64,000 bases of DNA from Cognatishimia sp. F0-27 (GCF_020667845.1 NZ_JAFMPQ010000017.1:35733-99732); one strand, 5' to 3'. Shown: positions 37,369 to 46,727, counted from the first letter of the stretch. The notes: generated from the letters alone by a model not told the origin. Numbers and translations are program-made.

Positions 37369-38201
37369 GTTTCATACTCCGCCGCGCGGTCAAGCACCGG
37401 CAGGATCGCGCGCCGCTCGTCCATCTGCGGCACCGCGGCAAGCAGGCCCTTGGTATAGGGGTGCCTCGCCTCGTGCAGCCGCCCGGCCGCCAGCTCCTCG
37501 ACCACGCGCCCGCGATGCATCACAAGCACGCGGTCACAGTAGCGGGCCACAAGCTCAAGATCGTGGCTGATCAGGATCAGCCCCATGCCGTTCTTCGCAA
37601 TCATCGCTTCGATCAGGTCCAGCACCTGGGCCTGCACGGACACATCCAGCGCCGAGGTCGGCTCATCCGCGATCAGGATATCGGGCTGCGGGATCAGCAT
37701 CATGGCGATCATCACGCGTTGCCCCATCCCGCCGGAGACTTCGTGCGGATAGAGTTTGACGACGCGCCGGGGGTCGTCGATGCGCACCTGTTCCAGCATC
37801 GTGATGACCCGCGCCTCGATCTCCCGGCGGGGGAGTTTTTCGTGCACCCGGAGCGCCTCGGCGATCTGTGTGCCGATGGTCATCACCGGGTTGAGCGAGA
37901 ATTTGGGGTCTTGCATCACCATTGAAATCCGCGCGCCGCGCACCGCACGCATCTGCTTTTCGCTGAGCTGGTCGAGGTCCATCCCGTCAAAGCGCAGCAG
38001 ATCGGTCTCCACCTTTGCGGGCGGCTTGAGAAGGCGCAGGATCGACCGCCCGGTCATCGACTTGCCGGATCCGCTTTCACCCACGATGCCAAGACGCTCG
38101 CGCCCGAGATCGAACGAGACGCCCTTGACCACCTGAACCGGGCCCCGCGGGCCGGGGAAGGTGACCCGCAGGTTGCGCATCTGCAGCAGCGGCGCGCTCA
38201 T
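37365..38201 (-). CDS. ABC transporter ATPase (DppD/NikD class), system 2
   Basis: A 278-residue nucleotide-binding subunit: Walker A GESGSGKSM, MVMQDPKFSLNPV, signature VSGGMGQR, Walker B ILIADEPTSALD, switch ISHDL. Like its partner it ends soon after the catalytic core, without the cysteine-rich tail. It overlaps the upstream permease stop by four bases (ATGA), as does the next gene, so the four transport genes are tightly coupled. Confidence 0.93.
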   Translation of the reverse strand: MSAPLLQMRNLRVTFPGPRGPVQVVKGVSFDLGRERLGIVGESGSGKSMTGRSILRLLKPPAKVETDLLRFDGMDLDQLSEKQMRAVRGARISMVMQDPKFSLNPVMTIGTQIAEALRVHEKLPRREIEARVITMLEQVRIDDPRRVVKLYPHEVSGGMGQRVMIAMMLIPQPDILIADEPTSALDVSVQAQVLDLIEAMIAKNGMGLILISHDLELVARYCDRVLVMHRGRVVEELAAGRLHEARHPYTKGLLAAVPQMDERRAILPVLDRAAEYET

Positions 38202-39169
38202 CGCCCGTCCCTCTGGCGCGGGTCGAGCACGTCGCGCAGCCCGTCCCCGAGGAAACAAAAGCCCAGCGACACGATGATGATGGCAAAGCCGGGCATCGTC
38301 GCCACCCACCACTGGTCAAGGATGAAACTGCGTCCGCGCGAGATCATCGCGCCCCATTCCGGCAGCGGTGGCTGCGCGCCAAGCCCGAGGAACCCAAGCC
38401 CCGCCGCCGTCAGGATGATCCCCGCCATGTCCAGCGTGACCCGGATGATCGTCGAGGACATGCACAGCGGCAGCACGTGGATCCCGATGATCCGCAGGTT
38501 CGACGCGCCCTGAAGCTCCACCGCGGCGATGAATTCCGACTTGCGGAAGGTGAGCGTTTCGGCCCGCGCGATCCGCGCATAGGCGGGCCAGGCCGTGATC
38601 GCGATGGCGATGATCGCGTTCTGAAGCCCCGCACCGAGCGCGGCCACAAAGGCGAGCGCCATGATCAGCTTGGGCAACGACAGGAACACATCCGTGATCG
38701 CCATCAGGATGCGGTCGACCCAGCCGCCGAAATACCCCGCCACCGCGCCGATCAACAAGCCGATCGGCGCCGAGATGAGCGCCACCATCACCACGATCAA
38801 CAGCGTGATCCGCGCGCCATGGATGATCCGGCTGAGGATGTCGCGGCCAAGCTCGTCCGTGCCGAGCCAATGCTCCGCCGATGGCGGCATCAGCCGCATC
38901 TCGAGGTTCTGCCCAACGGGCGAATAGGGCGCGAGCCACGGCGCAAACAGCGCCACGACGATCAACAGCCCGACGATGAACGCGCCCAGCATCGCCAGCG
39001 GGTTGCGTGCAAAACTCCGGGCGATCGCATAGGCTTGCCCCGCCTGCGCCTGAACGCGCGAGGCCGGCGCGTCGTCGGTGAGCCACAGCGCCAGAGCGCC
39101 CATACGCCCGGCCTTGCGCGTGTCGCCCTCCGTCGCGGCGTCCGCCTCGGTGTTGCGCAGATCAACCAT
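38198..39169 (-). CDS. ABC transporter permease (DppC class), system 2
   Basis: A 323-residue inner-membrane permease with the class-specific HWLGTDELGRDILSRIIHGARITLLIV and an EAA-type loop EFIAAVELQGASNLRIIGIHVLP. The N-terminal cytoplasmic extension (about 55 residues) is longer than usual for NikC. It shares one base with the DppB-class gene upstream and four with the ATPase downstream. Confidence 0.93.
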   Translation of the reverse strand: MVDLRNTEADAATEGDTRKAGRMGALALWLTDDAPASRVQAQAGQAYAIARSFARNPLAMLGAFIVGLLIVVALFAPWLAPYSPVGQNLEMRLMPPSAEHWLGTDELGRDILSRIIHGARITLLIVVMVALISAPIGLLIGAVAGYFGGWVDRILMAITDVFLSLPKLIMALAFVAALGAGLQNAIIAIAITAWPAYARIARAETLTFRKSEFIAAVELQGASNLRIIGIHVLPLCMSSTIIRVTLDMAGIILTAAGLGFLGLGAQPPLPEWGAMISRGRSFILDQWWVATMPGFAIIIVSLGFCFLGDGLRDVLDPRQRDGR

Positions 39170-40227
39170 CAGCGGCTCCTCGGGTCGAGCACGCGATACA
39201 GCATGTCAGAGGTCCGGTTGATCACGATAAACACCGTCCCGATCAGAATCGTCGCGCCCAGCACCGCGTTCATATCCGCCGACAGCAGCGCGGTCGTGAG
39301 GTAATTCCCGATCCCCGGCCAGCTGAACACGATCTCGATCATCACCGACCCTTCGAGTAGCACCGCGTAGCTCAGCCCGATCACCGTGATAAGCTGCACC
39401 CGGATCGGATAGAACGCATGTTTCCAGATCACCGCGCGTTCGCTCACGCCCTTCACCCGCGCCGTGATCACATATTCCTGGCTGAGCTGGTCGAGCATGA
39501 AGCTTCGCGTCATCCGGGCGATATAGGCAAGGCTGAAGAACCCGAGGATCGCCGATGGCAGGATCAGGTGCGACAGCGCGTTGAGGAAAATGTCGACATC
39601 GCCATCAAGCAGCGCATCCACCGTCAGCATCCCCGTCACCACGGGCGTGATCCCGTCATAGAAAATGTCGATCCGCCCGGGGCCCGCGACCCATCCAAGC
39701 CCTGCGTAAAACACTGCAAGCCCGACAAGGCCCATCCAGAACGCCGGCACCGAATAGCCCAGAAGCCCCAGAACCCGGATCACCTGATCGATCCACGTTC
39801 CGGCATTGGCCGCGGCAATCACCCCCATCGGGACGCCGAGAACCACGCCGATGATGATCCCGAAAGTTGCCATTTCGAAGGTCGCGGGGAAGAACCGTGC
39901 AAGATCTTCAACCACTGGCCGACCGGTTGACAGCGACATGCCGAAATTTCCCGTCAGCACATCGCGCACATAGAGATAGAATTGTGTGATCAGCGGTTTG
40001 TCGAGCCCAAGCTGGCGAAAGGTGGCGTCATAGACTTCCTGGCTCGCGCGGTCGCCGACGATGGCGACCACCGGATCGATGGGCACGATTCGCCCGATGA
40101 AGAAAGTGATCGCCAGCAGGCCCAGAAAGGTCATCGCCGTGACGAGCACAAAGCGCAAAACCGTGCCCGTCCGGTCGGAAAACCGGGCGGCTAGGCTGCG
40201 ATCTGGGACGGGGCTGAGGGCAGACAT
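39169..40227 (-). CDS. ABC transporter permease (DppB class), system 2
   Basis: A 352-residue inner-membrane permease. DppB features are RQLGLDKPLITQFYLYVRDVLTGNFGMSL, FFPATFEMATFGIIIGVVLGVPMG, the EAA-type loop EYVITARVKGVSERAVIWKHAF and VFSWPGIGNYLTTAL. It is the first gene of the leftward system 2 operon; the receptor is encoded divergently at 40431. I prefer ATG 40227 over the TTG at 40254; neither has a strong ribosome site. A tripartite operator begins 40 bases upstream. Confidence 0.92.
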   Translation of the reverse strand: MSALSPVPDRSLAARFSDRTGTVLRFVLVTAMTFLGLLAITFFIGRIVPIDPVVAIVGDRASQEVYDATFRQLGLDKPLITQFYLYVRDVLTGNFGMSLSTGRPVVEDLARFFPATFEMATFGIIIGVVLGVPMGVIAAANAGTWIDQVIRVLGLLGYSVPAFWMGLVGLAVFYAGLGWVAGPGRIDIFYDGITPVVTGMLTVDALLDGDVDIFLNALSHLILPSAILGFFSLAYIARMTRSFMLDQLSQEYVITARVKGVSERAVIWKHAFYPIRVQLITVIGLSYAVLLEGSVMIEIVFSWPGIGNYLTTALLSADMNAVLGATILIGTVFIVINRTSDMLYRVLDPRSR

Positions 40228-40266
40228 ATAAGAAAAGCGGCTCCGGCAAGGCAAAACGCGGATACT

Positions 40267-40290
40267 GTGCGCATTACGAACAAAAGTTCT
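40267..40290 (+). promoter_or_regulatory. Tripartite IclR-type operator, site B
   Basis: GTGCG-CATTA-CGAAC-AAAA-GTTCT, with 13 of 15 positions matching and exact spacing. It lies between the divergent system 2 permease operon and its receptor gene. Confidence 0.68.
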
Positions 40291-40332
40291 TTATTTGTAA
40301 AGTGGACTCTGATTAAATTAAAAATGTTTTAC

Positions 40333-40357
40333 TCGTCACACGCAAGAGTTGTGACGA
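40333..40357. promoter_or_regulatory. Inverted repeat in the system 2 receptor leader
   Basis: TCGTCACA and TGTGACGA form a perfect eight-bp dyad with a nine-base spacer, 73 bases before the receptor start. It could be a second operator (for example for the XRE-cupin protein of this locus) or an mRNA hairpin. No T-run follows. Confidence 0.4.
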
Positions 40358-40430
40358 CAAACGCCGGAAGGCGGGCCGAACCCGATCTCCGGACTCACGT
40401 CAAAAATGTTCAACAAGGAGGACAGAAGGG

Positions 40431-42020
40431 ATGAAGATGTTCACTCGCCCGCTCGCCGCTGCGCTTATTGCGTTGCCGCTGACCGGGGCCATGGCCGTGG
40501 CCGACACGCCCGACAACGTGCTTGTCGTGGCCCAGAATATCGACGACATCGTCGCGCTCGATCCGGCCCAGGCCTATGAATTCACCTCGTCCGAGATTGC
40601 CACAAACGTCTATGATCGGCTTGTGCAATATGACGCCGAGGACACCACCAAGCTGGTGGGGGGGCTCGCGGAAAGCTGGGAGATGGACGCCGAGAACAAG
40701 ACCATCACCTTCACCATGCGCGACGGTGTGACCTTCCACTCCGGCAATCCTGTCCGTCCCGAAGACGTGGTGTTTTCCTTCAAGCGCGTGGTTGCGCTGG
40801 GCAAGAACCCCGCCTTCATCCTGACCCAGCTTGGCTGGACGCCGGAAAATTTCGACGAGATGGTCATGGCTGGCGACGGCACCGTGACCGTGAAGTATGA
40901 CGGCGATTTCTCCCCCGCCTTCGTGATGAACGTGCTCGCCGCGCGCCCGGCCTCCGTTGTCGATGAATTGACCGTCATGGCCAATGAGGTCGATGGCGAT
41001 ATGGGCAACGCCTGGCTCAACACCAATTCTGCCGGGTCCGGGGCCTTCTCGCTGCAGGCCTACCGTCCCGCAGAGATCCTGCGTCTCGCCGCCAATGAAA
41101 ACTACTGGCAGGGCGCGCCGAAGCTCGATTCGGTGATCCTGCGCCACGTGGCCGAGGCCGCGACCCAGCAGCTTCTGCTGCAGCAAGGCGACGTCGATAT
41201 CGCGCGCAACATGACGCCGGAGCAGGTGGCAGGCCTGCCCGAAGAAGGCTTCAAGGTCGGCACCTTCCCGCAGGCGACCGTGCATTTCATCGCCTACAAC
41301 CTCAAGACGCCCGAACTCGACAACCAGGCACTCTGGGACGCGTCGCGCTACCTGATCGACTATGACGGGCTCTCCTCCACCCTGCTCAAGGGGCAGATGG
41401 AAAAGCATCAGGCGTTCTGGCCCAAAGGCTTCCCCGGCGCGCTTGAGGAAACTCCCTTCGATTACGATCCCGCCAAAGCCAAGCAGATCCTCGAAGACGC
41501 GGGCGTCGAACTGCCGATCACGGTCGAGCTGGACGTGTTCAACTTCGCGCCCTTCACCGATATGGCGCAGTCCATTCAGGCGAGCTTTGCCGAAGCAGGG
41601 ATCAACTTCGAAATCACCCCCGGCACCACCGCAGGCATCATCACCAAGTATCGTGCGCGCGAGCACGAGGCCGTGATGCTCTACTGGGGCCCGGATTTCA
41701 ACGATCCGCACTCCAACGCAAAGGCATTCGCCTATAACGCTGACAATTCCGACGAGGCCTATATCTCGACAACCACATGGCGCAACGCATGGGCCGTGCC
41801 GGAAGAGATGAACGAGAAGACCATCGCCGCCCTGACCGAAAGCGACCCGGCAAAGCGCGAGCAGATGTATGTCGAGCTGCAACGCGAAGTGCAGCAAACG
41901 GCTCCTTTCTTCATCATGTTCCAAGGCACCCTGCAGGTGGGTATGGCCGAAAACGTCGAAGGCTACGTTCACGGCGCAAGCTCGGATCTGGTGTTTTATC
42001 GTCTGGTCGAAAAGTCCTGA
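40431..42020 (+). CDS. Family 5 extracellular solute-binding protein, system 2
   Basis: A 529-residue periplasmic receptor with a signal peptide (about 1-24, ending GAMAVA). The family 5 landmarks are LVVAQNIDDIVALDPAQAYE, ITFTMRDGVTFHSGNPVRPEDVVFSFKRVV, GSGAFSLQAYRPAEILRLAANENYW and GYVHGASSDLVFYRL. It is divergent from the system 2 permease-ATPase operon and followed by a strong terminator. It shares little visible detail with the receptors of systems 1 and 3, so its ligand may differ. Confidence 0.93.
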   Translation: MKMFTRPLAAALIALPLTGAMAVADTPDNVLVVAQNIDDIVALDPAQAYEFTSSEIATNVYDRLVQYDAEDTTKLVGGLAESWEMDAENKTITFTMRDGVTFHSGNPVRPEDVVFSFKRVVALGKNPAFILTQLGWTPENFDEMVMAGDGTVTVKYDGDFSPAFVMNVLAARPASVVDELTVMANEVDGDMGNAWLNTNSAGSGAFSLQAYRPAEILRLAANENYWQGAPKLDSVILRHVAEAATQQLLLQQGDVDIARNMTPEQVAGLPEEGFKVGTFPQATVHFIAYNLKTPELDNQALWDASRYLIDYDGLSSTLLKGQMEKHQAFWPKGFPGALEETPFDYDPAKAKQILEDAGVELPITVELDVFNFAPFTDMAQSIQASFAEAGINFEITPGTTAGIITKYRAREHEAVMLYWGPDFNDPHSNAKAFAYNADNSDEAYISTTTWRNAWAVPEEMNEKTIAALTESDPAKREQMYVELQREVQQTAPFFIMFQGTLQVGMAENVEGYVHGASSDLVFYRLVEKS

Positions 42021-42062
42021 TGCATCGGGGACAACCCTAGAATCAGAGCGCTAAAAAAGGAT

Positions 42063-42095
42063 AAACGGCCGTCGGGAACCCGGCGGCCGTTTTCT
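42063..42095 (+). terminator. Rho-independent terminator of the system 2 receptor gene
   Basis: AAACGGCCG and CGGCCGTTT form a perfect nine-bp stem 43 bases after the stop codon, and the loop can fold further (CGGG/CCCG). The stem ends in TTTTC on the plus strand and has an A-rich left flank, so it may also stop transcription from the minus strand. Confidence 0.82.
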
Positions 42096-42132
42096 GATTC
42101 CGACAGGGTGGCGCGCTCGGGCACGCGCCCCA

Positions 42133-42798
42133 TCAGGCGTAAATCTGCGGATACATGTGCCGCATCGCGGCCTCGTCCATCTCCTGCTGGAACGGGTGCT
42201 TCGACGGCAATTCCAGCGCCCGCTGGGCCGCGGGCCGGGCGTTCAGTTCGTCCATGAGCCGCGCGATATTCGGGAATGTTTCCAGCGGTGTATCCGGTAT
42301 CATGAACGGAATGCGCGGCGCCCATCCCCACACTGCCATATCGAGGATCGAGTAGTCCGCCCCGGCCATATACGGCCCCTTGGCCAGCCGGTCGTCGATG
42401 ATCTGCCAGTGCCGGCGCGCCTCGAACGCGTAGCGCTTTTTCGGATAGGCCAGATCCTCGGGGGAGAAGTTGTGAAAATGCACAGCCTGACCAGAATAAG
42501 GCCCGACCCCTGACGCGATGAAGAACAGCCATGACAGCAGCGGCCCGCGCTCGGCGGGCAGGAACTGCCCGGTCTTTTCCGCGAGGTAGAGCAGGATCGC
42601 GTTGCTGTCGAAAAGCGCCACGTCCCCGTCCATCAGGGCAGGCACCTTTGCATTCGGATTGATCGCCAGAAATTCCGGCGTGTGTTGCTGGCCCTTCTTG
42701 GTGTCGACGGGCACGGGAACATAGTCGATCCCGCTTTCTTCTAGGAAAAGCGCAACCTTCATCGGATTGGGTGCTGCGTTGAAATAGAAACGGATCAT
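42133..42798 (-). CDS. Glutathione S-transferase family protein
   Basis: A 221-residue GST. The N-terminal thioredoxin-like domain has MIRFYFNAAPNPMKVALFLEESGIDY, the cis-proline segment NPNAKVPALMDGDVALFDSNAILLYLAEK (glutathione binding), and the C-terminal helical domain includes ADYSILDMAVWGWAPR. It is closest to bacterial YfcG/YghU-like nucleophilic GSTs. AAGGA lies seven bases before ATG 42798. It is the last gene of the leftward operon that begins with the system 3 receptor, 19 bases after an SDR gene. Confidence 0.9.
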   Translation of the reverse strand: MIRFYFNAAPNPMKVALFLEESGIDYVPVPVDTKKGQQHTPEFLAINPNAKVPALMDGDVALFDSNAILLYLAEKTGQFLPAERGPLLSWLFFIASGVGPYSGQAVHFHNFSPEDLAYPKKRYAFEARRHWQIIDDRLAKGPYMAGADYSILDMAVWGWAPRIPFMIPDTPLETFPNIARLMDELNARPAAQRALELPSKHPFQQEMDEAAMRHMYPQIYA

Positions 42799-42817
42799 GT
42801 CACAGTCCTTTATGATG

Positions 42818-43573
42818 TCAGGGAAGGCCGGCTTCGACGGGAAGACAGGTGCCGGTGATGCCGGAGGCCATGTCGGAAGCGAGGAAACAGGCCGCACGCG
42901 CGACATCCTCCTCGGTGGCGATGCGTCCAAGCGCCGTCTCGGCGTTCAGCGCCGCGATGGCTTTTTCTGGATCGGTCCCGCCCGCGTCGGCGCGCGCCTC
43001 GATCCGACCGCGCAAGGCGTCGGTCAGGATCGGCCCCGGCGCCAGCGCATTGACCCGCACACCGTCGCGCCCAAGATCCAGCGCCGCCGCCCGCATCAAC
43101 CCGAGCACGGCATGTTTCGTGGTTGTATAAAGGGTCTGATCGGGATGCGCGCGATAGCCGTTGATCGACGCCATCAGCACGGCCGACCCGCAATCCGAAC
43201 GCGCCAGATACGGCGCAGCGCAGGACAGGCTCTGCGCCACCGCCCGCACGTTGAGGGCAAACACCGCGTCCCATTCGCCAAATTCGAGGTCGGCCACCCG
43301 TCGCCACGGCGGCACGGCGCCTGCATTGGCCACCAGAATATCGAGCCGCCCGAGATCGGCCAGCGTGGTGTTCAGCCCGTCGCCGGCCTCGGCGCCCGTG
43401 AGGTCAAGCGCCACACCCCGCCATCCCTCGGGCAGCGGGGCCGTGTCGAGCGCCGTGGCGAGATCGACGACGCAGATCTCTGCCCCGGCCGCGGCCAGTT
43501 GATCGGCGATGGCACGACCCAGACCGCGCGCACCGCCCGTCACAAGGGCCTGTCTGCCGCTCAGGTCGATCAT
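42818..43573 (-). CDS. Short-chain dehydrogenase/reductase
   Basis: A 251-residue classical SDR: cofactor loop TGGARGLGRAIA, ANAGAVPPW, catalytic Ser in LMASINGY and Tyr/Lys in YTTTK, and C-terminal DVARAACFLASDMASGITG. Its ATG overlaps the stop of the upstream M24 gene by four bases. It probably oxidises or reduces a product of the hydrolase. The substrate is unknown. Confidence 0.9.
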   Translation of the reverse strand: MIDLSGRQALVTGGARGLGRAIADQLAAAGAEICVVDLATALDTAPLPEGWRGVALDLTGAEAGDGLNTTLADLGRLDILVANAGAVPPWRRVADLEFGEWDAVFALNVRAVAQSLSCAAPYLARSDCGSAVLMASINGYRAHPDQTLYTTTKHAVLGLMRAAALDLGRDGVRVNALAPGPILTDALRGRIEARADAGGTDPEKAIAALNAETALGRIATEEDVARAACFLASDMASGITGTCLPVEAGLP

Positions 43574-44718
43574 TCGATCACGATCAGGTCCTGAAAGCCC
43601 GAGGTCAGAGCCTCTCCGCCGCCGGGCCGGGCCACGATGCAATCCTCGACCCGCGCCGACACCTTCCGGTCCTGGAAGATCGACGGCTCAATGGTGAAGA
43701 TCATGCCTTCCTGCACGAGCGTCTCGTCGCCCTTGGTCAGAAACGGCGGCTCGTGCACGTCCCAGCCGATCGCGTGGCCCAGCCGGTGCCGGAACGCCGC
43801 GCCATAGCCCGCATCGACCAGCACATCGCGCGCGGCCTTGTCCACCGCTTCGCAGGTCACCTCACCCGCCTTCAGCGCAACAATCCCCGCGCGCTGACTG
43901 TCCATGATCAGCTTGTGCACCAACACCTGCTCCTCGCTGGGCGCGCCGATACAGACCGTGCGCCCGAAATCGTAACACATCCCGTCATGCACCGCGCCAA
44001 AATCGAACAGCACCGATGTCGGCGGCGTCAAAACCCGTGGCCAGCTCGCCAGCTTGTTTCCGAATTCCAGCGGATGATGCGGCGAGGTGTTGTAAAGCGA
44101 CGTGGTAAAGGACGGCCCAAGCGAGCCGTGCTTCTTCATCTGGTAATCGACCTCGGCAGAGACATCGAGCTCGGTCATCCCCACTTTCATCTGTGCGATC
44201 ACGGCGGCAAAGGCCTTCTCCGTGATTTCGCCCGCCTCGCGCATCTTGGCGATCTCGTCGTCATCCTTGATCACCCGCAGGGGCCGCAACAAATCCGTGC
44301 CGGAGGCAAAGCGCACGCCGTCGACCAGCTCCTGCAACTCGATGAGGGATTCCGCCTCCGCGTCGTCACTGACCGCGATCACGGCCCCCACGCCGATGCC
44401 AAGATCCTTGAGGATCCCCGACACCATCTCGCGCGGATCGTCCCAATCGCCCAGAACCCGCACATCCATGCCATCGGTGCCGCCCGGCGCGCCGAACTCG
44501 GCGGTCATGCGCGGCAGTGTCAGGATCGGGTCGCGCCCCGGTGCCAGCCACATGCCTTCGAGCCACATGCCCGGATGCAGGTTGCGACCGTAATTTGGAA
44601 TGTCGCGGTGGATACCCGTCAGGTAATCGAGATCCGTGCCCATGGGAAAAAAGATCAAATCGGCCTTGCCGTCGATCATGCCCTGAAATCTGCTCATCCG
44701 GTCTGCGTAGCTGGCCAC
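43570..44718 (-). CDS. M24-family metallopeptidase/creatinase-like hydrolase 2
   Basis: A 382-residue pita-bread-fold hydrolase, paralogue of the protein at 32348. Metal ligands are Asp in LFDFGAVHDG, Asp in CYDFGRTV, His in FRHRLGHAIGWDVHEPP, Glu in FTIEPSIF and Glu in RVEDCIVA. The N-terminal domain (1-140) is of creatinase type. It lies 27 bases after the system 3 ATPase, so import and hydrolysis of one substrate are probably linked. Confidence 0.9.
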   Translation of the reverse strand: MASYADRMSRFQGMIDGKADLIFFPMGTDLDYLTGIHRDIPNYGRNLHPGMWLEGMWLAPGRDPILTLPRMTAEFGAPGGTDGMDVRVLGDWDDPREMVSGILKDLGIGVGAVIAVSDDAEAESLIELQELVDGVRFASGTDLLRPLRVIKDDDEIAKMREAGEITEKAFAAVIAQMKVGMTELDVSAEVDYQMKKHGSLGPSFTTSLYNTSPHHPLEFGNKLASWPRVLTPPTSVLFDFGAVHDGMCYDFGRTVCIGAPSEEQVLVHKLIMDSQRAGIVALKAGEVTCEAVDKAARDVLVDAGYGAAFRHRLGHAIGWDVHEPPFLTKGDETLVQEGMIFTIEPSIFQDRKVSARVEDCIVARPGGGEALTSGFQDLIVIE

Positions 44719-44745
44719 TGGGGCTCTCCTTCTTTCGGGTCTGAA

Positions 44746-45738
44746 TTAAAAAGCGGGGTCGTCGATCAGGTGACAGGCCGCCTGCCGCCCCGCTGCGATC
44801 TCGCGCAGCTTCGGGGCCTCCACCCGGCATCGCTCCGTCGCCATCGGGCAGCGCGGGTGGAAATGACATCCCGAGGGCGGGTCGATGGGCGAGGGGATAT
44901 CGCCCTTGATCGGCGCATAGACCTGCCGCCGCCGATCGAGCCGGGGCACCCCGTCGATCAGCGCGCTTGTGTAGGGATGGGCGGGCGCGTCAAAGATCTG
45001 CTCCGCCGGACCGCTTTCGACGATCCGGCCCAGATACATCACCACGATCCGGTCGGAGATATGCTCGACCACGCCAAGGTCGTGGCTGATGAACACGTAG
45101 GTCAGGCCAAACTCGTCGCGCAAGTCCATGAACAGGTTGATGATCTGCGCCTGAATGGAGACGTCCAGCGCGGACACTGCCTCGTCGCAGATCAGGAGCT
45201 CGGGCTTGACCGCAAGCGCGCGGGCAATGCCGATCCTTTGCCGTTGGCCGCCGGAAAACTCGTGGCTGAACCGGGTCTGGTAACTCGGGTCGATGCCGCA
45301 TTTCTGCATCAGGTCGGCAATCCAGTCGCCAAGATCGGCACGCGGCACGATCTGGTGCACGCGCGGGGCTTCCCCGATCAGGTCGCGCACCCGCTTGCGC
45401 GGGTTGAGCGAGGAAAACGGATCCTGAAAGATCATCTGCACCGGAAAACTCTCGCCCGCCTCATGCGTGGCGGTCTCGACACGGCCCGCGCTGGGCGTCA
45501 GGAGACCCGCAAGCATCCGGCCAAGGGTGGACTTGCCGCACCCGCTTTCGCCGACCACGCCAAGCACCTTGCCGCGGCGCAGCTCGAAAGACACATCCTC
45601 CACCGCGCGCACCAGCGGCGAGGGCGTGGCCAGCCCGATCCGCGCAAGGCTCCGCGTGAGCAGGTCGTCGCGGCCGCCAAAGCGTTTGCTGAGCCCGTCG
45701 GCGCGCAGGATCACCGGGGTGTTGCCGTCATCCTTCAT
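44746..45738 (-). CDS. ABC transporter ATPase (DppF class), system 3
   Basis: A 330-residue nucleotide-binding subunit with Walker A GESGCGKST, MIFQDPFSSLNPR, signature FSGGQRQR, Walker B LLICDEAVSALD and switch ISHDL. The C-terminal GCHFHPRCPMATERC tail is present. ATG 45738 overlaps the upstream ATPase stop by four bases. The Walker B region has EAVSALD where most relatives have EPTSALD, a tolerated variant in this family. Confidence 0.94.
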   Translation of the reverse strand: MKDDGNTPVILRADGLSKRFGGRDDLLTRSLARIGLATPSPLVRAVEDVSFELRRGKVLGVVGESGCGKSTLGRMLAGLLTPSAGRVETATHEAGESFPVQMIFQDPFSSLNPRKRVRDLIGEAPRVHQIVPRADLGDWIADLMQKCGIDPSYQTRFSHEFSGGQRQRIGIARALAVKPELLICDEAVSALDVSIQAQIINLFMDLRDEFGLTYVFISHDLGVVEHISDRIVVMYLGRIVESGPAEQIFDAPAHPYTSALIDGVPRLDRRRQVYAPIKGDIPSPIDPPSGCHFHPRCPMATERCRVEAPKLREIAAGRQAACHLIDDPAF

Positions 45739-46727
45739 CCGGGTGCCTCGCTCAGGGGGTGGACGCAGCGCACCGCACGCGCGTGTGAAAGCGCCCGCAT
45801 CTCCGGCATCACCGCGCAGGCGGGCGTCGCGTGGGTGCAGCGTGGCGCAAAGGCGCATCCTTCCGGCAGATCGGTGAGCGCGGGCATCCGCCCGGGGATC
45901 TGCCGCAGGCGGCGGCCCCTGCTGTTCCGGTTGGGCACGCTGTCGATCAGCCCGCGCGTATAGGGGTGGGCGGGCCTGTCGAGCACCGCGTCCACTGGCC
46001 CCATCTCGACGACCCGTCCCGCATACATGACCGCGATCCGGTCGGCGATCCCGGCCACAACCGCGAGGTCATGGGTGATCCAGATCAGCGCCGTGCCCCG
46101 CTCGCGGCAGAGCCGCTGCACAAGCGCGAGGATCTGGCCCTGGATTGTCACATCGAGTGCCGTGGTCGGTTCGTCCGCGATGATGAGATCGGGTTGGTGC
46201 AGCAGCGCGATGGCAATCGCCACCCGTTGCCGCATCCCGCCGGAGAGCTGGTGTGGATAGGCGGTAAGCCGTGTCGCCGGGGCTGGGATGCCCACCTCGT
46301 CCAGCGCCGCAATCGCGCGGTCCCGCGCCTCGGCCCGGCTCAGGGTCTCATGCGCGCGCAGCGCATCGCGCATCTGGGTCTCGATCCGCAAAACGGGGTT
46401 GAGCGTCATCATCGGGTCCTGAAAGATCATCGCGATCCGTCTGCCGCGCAAGCGCCGCATGTCTTCGGCAGAGCGGCCCAGAACCGGCTCGCCATGCAGC
46501 CGGATGGTGCCGCGCATGACCCGACCCGGCGGGCTGATCAATCCGTTGATCGAAAAGCCGGTGAGGGATTTCCCGGACCCGCTTTCGCCCACAAGACCGA
46601 GGATCTCGCCCTTGTTCACATGCAGCGACACCCCTTGCAGCGCCTTTATCTCTCCGCTGGCGGTCACAAAAGAGGTATCGAGATTCGCAACCTCCAGAAC
46701 GGCTTGCATGGTCTTTGCGCTGCTCAT
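45735..46727 (-). CDS. ABC transporter ATPase (DppD class), system 3
   Basis: A 330-residue nucleotide-binding subunit: Walker A GESGSGKSL, MIFQDPMMTLNPV, signature LSGGMRQR, Walker B LIIADEPTTALD, switch ITHDL, and the C-terminal CAFAPRCTHATPAC tail. I start at ATG 46727; the open frame extends upstream through GC-rich sequence that does not look coding. A 333-base gap separates it from the permease genes, which is unusual because all other junctions in this operon overlap or nearly touch. Confidence 0.93.
   Translation of the reverse strand: MSSAKTMQAVLEVANLDTSFVTASGEIKALQGVSLHVNKGEILGLVGESGSGKSLTGFSINGLISPPGRVMRGTIRLHGEPVLGRSAEDMRRLRGRRIAMIFQDPMMTLNPVLRIETQMRDALRAHETLSRAEARDRAIAALDEVGIPAPATRLTAYPHQLSGGMRQRVAIAIALLHQPDLIIADEPTTALDVTIQGQILALVQRLCRERGTALIWITHDLAVVAGIADRIAVMYAGRVVEMGPVDAVLDRPAHPYTRGLIDSVPNRNSRGRRLRQIPGRMPALTDLPEGCAFAPRCTHATPACAVMPEMRALSHARAVRCVHPLSEAPG

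Noticed and set aside
40410..41972. A 520-codon minus-strand frame opposite the system 2 receptor
   Set aside because: It is antisense to a clear family 5 binding protein with a signal peptide, ribosome context and terminator.
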